A stretch of DNA of 36,160 nucleotides from JBDKTH01 sp964558295 (lineage in GTDB: Bacteria > Planctomycetota > Planctomycetia > Pirellulales > Thermoguttaceae): the NCBI GenBank assembly GCA_964558295.1, contig CAZLDQ010000029.1, forward strand, positions 1 to 36,160, given 5' to 3'. Position 1 is the first letter of the stretch; each line of letters opens with the position of its first letter. The notes under the pieces are model-generated. The model was not told where the DNA came from. It ran no database searches and was given only the letters and a program-made list of their open reading frames with translations. Positions 31,524-36,160 of the stretch are shown here, piece after piece. The position numbers and the translations under genes are program-made.

Positions 31524-33482
31524 TCAAATGTCCACGCTGTCCTCATCCTGATCCCCCTGCAAAAGCTCGACAAGGGCGGCCGTGTTTTCGGCCGTGCGCT
31601 TGGCGGCGTCCAGGGCGGACCGCTGTTCGTTGCCTTTTTCCTTTTGGGTCATCGCCTCGAGAATCCGGCTATAGGCTTCGGCCGAGCCGCGTTCCATGGC
31701 GCCGGCATAGGGTTTGTCGGGGCTGCCCTCGGCCTGGCCGTATTTGTCGGCCGCATCCTGGAGGGCCGCGTCGCGAGTAAGGATGTCGATGTTGCCGGAG
31801 TTGTAGAGTTCCTGGATCCGGGCGACCTGGTCCTGCAGGTCCTGGACCGGCGAGCGGAACTGTTCCATCATCTGCTGGCCGGCATGCTTGAGGGCCTCGG
31901 CTTTTTCCAGTCCGGCCATCTCCCTTTGCAGCCGTTTGAACTCCGCGATTTGCTCGGGCGTGACGCCTGGCGTTTCGGAGAATCGCCGCAAGGCAATCTG
32001 GGCATCCGTCAGGTTGCCCTGGAGTTGCTCCACTCGCTCGATCATGTCGCTGATCTGGCCGGCCGCGGACTCGCGTCCCTGCTCTTGCTTTCGAACCGCG
32101 TCCGCCTGCGCATCGGCCGCCGCTTTGGCCGCGGACTCTTGCTCCTTGAGCAGACGCAGCCGCTCTTGAGCGTCGGCAATCGCTCCGAGTGTCGCATCGT
32201 CAGCCCCGGCCGCTTGGATTTCGAGGAATTTCGTCTGCATCGCGTCCATGCCAAAGGTGTCAATCTGGGTCTGGAGTTGAGCGAGGTAATCCTGTGCCTT
32301 CTCAACGGACTGAGCCACGGCGCTTCCGATCTGCGCGGCACTATCCGCGGCGTCTGTCACATCCAAGGGAGGCACCGGGAGCTTGCCTATTTCGGACAGT
32401 TTGCGGCGCATCTCCTGAATCTGCTCGTCGATCAGTTCAGACGGCGCTCTGCTATTGGCAAGCTGCTCCCACCACTCGCCAAGCGGATCACCCGCTTCTT
32501 GGCCACTGGCAAGCCGGCTCACCGGCTCGATGAGAACCGCGTCGCCCAGCTTGGCCGTTTGCTTTGCGACTTCGGCCAGGTCCGCCGCCCCCTTGGCCCA
32601 CCAGTCGAAGGAAGTGAATCGCTCAAGGACTCCCATTTGCGCGATTTCCGCGTTGGTCAATCCGGTCGCGGCCTGCTGCGCCTCGGCCGTGGCCCCTGCC
32701 AGGTCGCGCATCCCAATCGCCGCGGCCTTGACGTAGGGCACCACCCGCCCGCCAAGCGTCTCCCCCAGGTCGCCCAAGGCGTTCTTGGCCTGGGTCACGG
32801 GATCGGCCATCGCCTGGGCCGCGCCGCCGAACTCGCTCTTCAGTTCCGCTAAGATGATCCGCTGCGCGCCGGCAACGTCGCCGGCTTCCTGGAGGGCTTT
32901 GATTTGGGCTTTTTGCTGCTCGGTGAAGCTCACGCCAACCCGGGAAAGGGCGGTCAGCCCTTGGATGGGATCGTTGAGCGCCTTGCCGAGCTGCACGGCG
33001 GAAGACTGAAGGCTTTGGCCCATGACCGTACTCATGTCCTGCGCCGCCGCAATTGCGTTCTTGAAGATATCCGCCTTGATCTCCTTAAACGTCGCCAAGA
33101 CCGCCATGCTCGATAGGGTCGCTTCGTCGCCGAAATTGGTCACGTTCTGCAACGCACTGGCGTATTCCTTCAACGCCTGCATCGACAGGCCTGCCGCGCC
33201 TTGGGTGGCGTTCAGGACGGCGGCGAGCTTGTTTTCCGCGTTGATCTGCTCGCGATAGAGGGCCATCGTGCCGGCCACGCCGGCAGCAAGGCCGCCGCCG
33301 GCCATCAGGCCGCCAAGGCCGGCCGCCCCGCCGATTCCTGAAAGAACTCCGTTCACCTGCCCCACCGCCCCGTGGGCAAAGGAGTTGAACCGGCCAAGGT
33401 CGCGAGTAATGTCTTTGACTGCGCCGCTGACCTGGTTCCGCGCCATGAGGTTGATGACCAGGTCGCCAATTGCCGTTGCCAT
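31524..33482 (-). CDS. Phage tail tape-measure protein
   Basis: A 652-residue protein with MATAIGDLVINLMARNQVSGAVKDITRDLGRFN, then a Gly/Ala-rich hydrophobic stretch (about 45-75). The conserved tape-measure block follows: KLAAVLNATQGAAGLSMQALKEYASALQ, ATLSSMAVLATFKEI, MSTVMGQSLQSSAVQLGKALNDPIQGLTALSRVGVSFTEQQKAQIKAL. The second half is Ala/Gln/Glu-rich coiled coil. Such proteins set tail length in siphoviruses; at 652 residues it is short for the family. It directly follows the prohead protease (47-bp gap). Confidence 0.85.
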   Translation of the reverse strand: MATAIGDLVINLMARNQVSGAVKDITRDLGRFNSFAHGAVGQVNGVLSGIGGAAGLGGLMAGGGLAAGVAGTMALYREQINAENKLAAVLNATQGAAGLSMQALKEYASALQNVTNFGDEATLSSMAVLATFKEIKADIFKNAIAAAQDMSTVMGQSLQSSAVQLGKALNDPIQGLTALSRVGVSFTEQQKAQIKALQEAGDVAGAQRIILAELKSEFGGAAQAMADPVTQAKNALGDLGETLGGRVVPYVKAAAIGMRDLAGATAEAQQAATGLTNAEIAQMGVLERFTSFDWWAKGAADLAEVAKQTAKLGDAVLIEPVSRLASGQEAGDPLGEWWEQLANSRAPSELIDEQIQEMRRKLSEIGKLPVPPLDVTDAADSAAQIGSAVAQSVEKAQDYLAQLQTQIDTFGMDAMQTKFLEIQAAGADDATLGAIADAQERLRLLKEQESAAKAAADAQADAVRKQEQGRESAAGQISDMIERVEQLQGNLTDAQIALRRFSETPGVTPEQIAEFKRLQREMAGLEKAEALKHAGQQMMEQFRSPVQDLQDQVARIQELYNSGNIDILTRDAALQDAADKYGQAEGSPDKPYAGAMERGSAEAYSRILEAMTQKEKGNEQRSALDAAKRTAENTAALVELLQGDQDEDSVDI

Positions 33483-33529
33483 GGTGTTGTTGCTCCAATC
33501 TGTCTGTTATTGGCCTAGTCGACTGCCCG

Positions 33530-34204
33530 TCACATGCCGGCCACTTCGAGCGCCACCAGCCGGGCTCGAACCCATGGCGGCACATTGGGGTAGCGGTCCC
33601 ACGTCTCGCGGGCCGTTGACGCGCCAAGCCGGCCGTACATTGCGGCCACGGAACCCGGCATAGGCAGGGTGGAACCGCTGCGAGCGTGGGCCGTGGTCGC
33701 AGCGTAGGCGGGGAAGGTGACTGGTCCGACGTCGTACAGATTGACTTCCATGATCTCACGAACGTCCCATTCGGTCGATAGATTGGTCCACCGTTCCTTC
33801 GTGACGCCGAAGGAAAACGATGATCCGTTGATCTCGCCACGTTTCAACCAGATCCAGCCATTGCGGGCTGGGGTCGTGTCTCCCGCGGCAATCTCATAAA
33901 ACAGTCCCACTCGGTCCTCTGTTAGCCGCACCGATCCGGCTCGCGTTGTGCCGAGGACCATGCTGGGGTCATGGTTGAACAGCGCACGGCAGTTGTCCTC
34001 GCGGATCGCTCGGGTAAACGCCCCCGGCATGATCCGCTCAACCGCCCCCGGCTTGCCGCGTCTCGGTTTCCAGAGCGTATATTCCGTCCGCGGGTCTCCC
34101 GGCCGGTAGAACACGGCCGCATAGCCGGAGAACGAATAGCCGTCGCTTCGTTGATCAACGCCACCGATGGCGGTCGATCGTCGTTCACTCGTCGCGGTCT
34201 CCAT
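33530..34204 (-). CDS. HK97-type prohead protease
   Basis: A 224-residue serine protease of the HK97 prohead type (U35), which processes capsid during assembly. It starts at the ATG at 34202-34204. Features are SFSGYAAVFYRPGDP, FTRAIREDNCRALFNHDPSMVLG with catalytic-type His78, NGSSFSFGV with Ser128/129, and REIMEVNLYDVGPVTFPAY. There is no capsid or scaffold fusion. Four bases separate it from the preceding small gene. No major capsid gene follows it, which is unusual. Confidence 0.87.
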   Translation of the reverse strand: METATSERRSTAIGGVDQRSDGYSFSGYAAVFYRPGDPRTEYTLWKPRRGKPGAVERIMPGAFTRAIREDNCRALFNHDPSMVLGTTRAGSVRLTEDRVGLFYEIAAGDTTPARNGWIWLKRGEINGSSFSFGVTKERWTNLSTEWDVREIMEVNLYDVGPVTFPAYAATTAHARSGSTLPMPGSVAAMYGRLGASTARETWDRYPNVPPWVRARLVALEVAGM

Positions 34205-34208
34205 GATC

Positions 34209-34430
34209 TCAACCCTCACTATGCCGGCGGATGATGCGTTCCTGTTCGTCGATGTCGCGTTCGTCGATCTCGCACACACGCAACTCGACGGCTCGCCGGC
34301 CAGGCGGCAGGGCAGCCGCGGCCGCGCGTCGCTCCCGGATCGCGGCCCGCTGCTGTTCGATCAGCCGCAAGGAATTATTCAGAACCTTTTCGGCGCGGTT
34401 CTCACCGCCGCTCGTTGTTTCCCGATCCAT
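34209..34430 (-). CDS. Small coiled-coil phage-element protein
   Basis: A 73-residue, Arg/Glu-rich, helical protein (LIEQQRAAIRERRAAAAALPPGRRAVELRVCEIDERDIDEQERIIRRH). GAGGAG precedes its ATG at 34428-34430. It overlaps the previous gene by 29 bases and ends four bases before the protease, so it fits a tightly packed phage operon. Function unknown. Confidence 0.55.
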   Translation of the reverse strand: MDRETTSGGENRAEKVLNNSLRLIEQQRAAIRERRAAAAALPPGRRAVELRVCEIDERDIDEQERIIRRHSEG

Positions 34431-34635
34431 CCGAAAGACTCCTCAACAAATGGTCGTGCAAATCGCCCTCTTCGCGCAACGCGGCCGCTTGGGCGTCCAG
34501 TTCGGCCAGCCGCTCTGGGGCGCCCACCTCGTCGGCGAGTCGCCGCGCTCGATGGTAGGCTTTCCATTTCCCACGCAGCCGGGCCGTGTCGCCGGCTGCG
34601 ATGATTTCGAGTTGTTCGGGGGGAAGCGGGCCCAT
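34402..34635 (-). CDS. Small helical phage-element protein
   Basis: A 77-residue, helical, charged protein (MGPLPPEQLEIIAAGDTARLRGKWKAYHRARRLADEVG) with AGGGG before its ATG at 34633-34635. It overlaps the next gene by 29 bases and follows the 225-residue gene by ten. Function unknown. Confidence 0.55.
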   Translation of the reverse strand: MGPLPPEQLEIIAAGDTARLRGKWKAYHRARRLADEVGAPERLAELDAQAAALREEGDLHDHLLRSLSDGSGNNERR

Positions 34636-34645
34636 TGGACAACCC

Positions 34646-35323
34646 CTAATACGTGTTAAACGCGTCCAGATGCTGACGTTCCTTTTGATCCATAAAGCTC
34701 CAAAACTCGGAAGTGGTCATGTCAAGAATTCCGGCCTCACGTGCATTGCAACGCCATGCGTAAGCCGCGCCGGCAACACTCATGGTGAGTCGCGGGAGGT
34801 GGGCCGCCAGTGGCAAGCCCACAGCCGCCGCCTGTCGATGGAGTTCCGCTTCACACACGAGGCTTTCCTCAAGTTGCAGGAGAGCGTTGTGAATCTTCTT
34901 GCCAAGTTCACGCCACTCGGGCCGGATCGCATCGGCCACCACAGCGGCCGCCTTTTGCCGGCAAACCGAAACAGCCGCTTCCTGACGCCGAATCGCCTGT
35001 TCGATGGCGAGTTTCTCTGCATATAACCTGCGAATCTCACCTTGACGATCCTCGACTCTGCGAGTGTCGACCTCGTCGATGGCGCCGGGAGTTCCCTTGC
35101 CTGCGAGCAACGCATCGACTCGCGCGGAAACGGCGGTTTGCGCGACGTCTCCGGCATCTGCGTTCCCTCTGATGCGGGTCTCGACTTCGCGCAGGCCTTC
35201 GCGCAGTTCCTCCAGCATCCCCGCTGCGGCCCGGTAGTCGGCAAAGCGGGGATCGTCGGGAAATCGGCGAACAACCGCTATGGCGTCGGTTCCCGTGCTT
35301 GCTTGTTGCGCTGTCTTCGTCAT
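34646..35323 (-). CDS. Hypothetical helical phage-element protein
   Basis: A 225-residue protein from the ATG at 35321-35323 with AAGGA nine bases before it. Residues about 25-185 are long helices with heptad features (GMLEELREGLREVETRIRG, AEKLAIEQAIRRQEAAVSV). The C-terminus (AREAGILDMTTSEFWSFMDQKERQHLDAFNTY) is more compact. The family is not recognised. It lies between the small terminase side and the protease. Confidence 0.6.
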   Translation of the reverse strand: MTKTAQQASTGTDAIAVVRRFPDDPRFADYRAAAGMLEELREGLREVETRIRGNADAGDVAQTAVSARVDALLAGKGTPGAIDEVDTRRVEDRQGEIRRLYAEKLAIEQAIRRQEAAVSVCRQKAAAVVADAIRPEWRELGKKIHNALLQLEESLVCEAELHRQAAAVGLPLAAHLPRLTMSVAGAAYAWRCNAREAGILDMTTSEFWSFMDQKERQHLDAFNTY

Positions 35324-35382
35324 TTCGTTTAATCCTTGAAAGAGGGACACGTGAAAAGCTCGGCGACGTGCCGAGCCAAAGG

Positions 35383-35757
35383 CTATTTGCGATTTCGCTT
35401 TCGTCGACCGAGAAGGCCGATCTTTACTAAGTGCTCGGCTTGCTGGTCGTCGCTTGGTCGGTTCCGGTTGCGAATGCGGATTCCGTCGGCAACCCCGATG
35501 TGTGTCAGTTGCCATTCCCATGCCGGCTTCGGCGAGCAATCAAATTGCCACCATGCCCAAGGTCGGGTCATGCCGCCCTGGTATTTGGCCATGATCGCCA
35601 CACGGTGCAACTCCCACGCTTCGCGTAGCTCATCCAGCGACGGGCAGGGCAGGCGTTGTCCCTGCGTGTTGAACGTGAAGGTGTGGCCATCATTCAAAAT
35701 CCGCGCCAAGTCGGGCTCGCCGCCGTGGCGGCTACGGGCGATGCGTCGAACTCCCAT
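35383..35757 (-). CDS. Hypothetical protein coupled to the small terminase
   Basis: A 124-residue protein starting at the ATG at 35755-35757, which shares one base with the stop of the terminase gene (TAATG). It has TFNTQGQRLPCPSLDELREAWELHRVAIMAKYQGGMTRPWAWWQFD and a later HIGVADGIRIRNRNRPSDDQQAEHLVKIGLL, then an Arg/Lys tail. The Trp-rich centre is distinctive, but I cannot assign a function. A longer upstream frame is out of place inside the terminase gene. Confidence 0.6.
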   Translation of the reverse strand: MGVRRIARSRHGGEPDLARILNDGHTFTFNTQGQRLPCPSLDELREAWELHRVAIMAKYQGGMTRPWAWWQFDCSPKPAWEWQLTHIGVADGIRIRNRNRPSDDQQAEHLVKIGLLGRRKRNRK

Positions 35758-36098
35758 TAGCGCTGCCCTCCAATCCTTGGCGGGCGGGTGTTCTCGGGCG
35801 TGGCGACATCGAACCCCAGTTCGCGAATGAGTCTCGCGAAGGCAAGCCTGCTGTCTCGCTCCACGGCGATCTCCGGCCGGCTGCGAGGGCTGCCGTAGCG
35901 GTCCTCGAAGGTCAAGCCTTCCTTGTCGAGAATTGCACGGGCTTCTTGGCACCGATCCCAACTTTCTGCGGCGAGTGTCAACAGTCTCACGTGATGACTT
36001 TCAAGCTCGAACGCTTCCACCACTTCCGCGAACCATCGTTTGGTTGCCGCTCGCAGGTGGTTGGGAGCCTTGATGGTTTTCCTTTGCCTCTGAACCAT
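35757..36098 (-). CDS. Phage terminase small subunit, P27-like
   Basis: A 113-residue protein of the P27 small-terminase type: APNHLRAATKRWFAEVVEAFELESHHVRLLTLAAESWDRCQEARAILDKEG and later ERDSRLAFARLIRELGFD. These proteins bind packaging sites and load the large subunit. The ATG is at 36096-36098. No large subunit lies downstream in its transcript, where it would normally be. The 62 bases to the window edge show no further gene. Confidence 0.82.
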   Translation of the reverse strand: MVQRQRKTIKAPNHLRAATKRWFAEVVEAFELESHHVRLLTLAAESWDRCQEARAILDKEGLTFEDRYGSPRSRPEIAVERDSRLAFARLIRELGFDVATPENTRPPRIGGQR

Positions 36099-36160
36099 TG
36101 GATGAACTCAACTCGTTTTGAACGGGGGGAACGAAAAAACACGCGATGCTGGGGAAGCGG

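Overview
The window looks like a chromosome segment of a high-GC planctomycete (Planctomycetota, Pirellulales/Thermoguttaceae-like; this is inferred from content, not from a database match). Pointers are a DUF6690-like protein, a DacZ-type diadenylate cyclase, an hpnCDE squalene pathway, several planctomycete-type small Cys-rich or lipoprotein genes, and short repeat-rich intergenic elements that abut gene ends.

Positions 1-24,760 are ordinary chromosome. In order they hold: an SPFH-domain protein with a coiled-coil partner (both -); a HEAT-repeat lipoprotein and a c-di-AMP cyclase (+); a DUF6690-like protein (-); a two-TM small protein and a zinc-ribbon membrane protein (+); a decayed DNA-methyltransferase fragment; ilvD (-); a HAD phosphatase (+) that is tail-to-tail with xylA (-); an SDR oxidoreductase and ispH (both -). 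Next, divergent from ispH, comes the hopanoid/squalene operon hpnC-hpnD-[UPF0175/DUF3368 toxin-antitoxin pair]-hpnE, in which the last two genes are coupled by an ATGA overlap. A large secreted parallel beta-helix (GH141-like) protein follows, then three minus-strand planctomycete genes, and then leuA. leuA has a complete attenuator: promoter, 19-codon leader peptide with five Leu codons, mutually exclusive antiterminator and terminator hairpins. A tRNA-Leu(UAA) follows leuA.

Positions 24,760 to the right edge are an integrated phage-like element. A tyrosine recombinase starts the element directly at the 3' end of tRNA-Leu, and every gene lies on the minus strand and reads toward the integrase. 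Read in the direction of transcription (right to left) the order is: P27-type terminase small subunit, four small proteins, HK97-type prohead protease, tape-measure protein, a small protein, a repeat-bearing Ig-like surface protein with two plausible starts, an about 0.5-kb regulatory gap rich in dyads, two hypothetical proteins, a 239-bp duplicated cassette bracketing a 97-aa protein, and the integrase. No large terminase, portal or major capsid gene is visible between the small terminase and the tape measure, so this may be a reduced prophage or a satellite; the far end lies outside the window.

The strongest unusual signals are the leuA attenuator, the duplicated cassette in the phage element, the toxin-antitoxin pair embedded in hpnCDE, the 18-residue tandem repeat protein, and the telomere-like heptamer element that recurs in related form 4.5 kb away.
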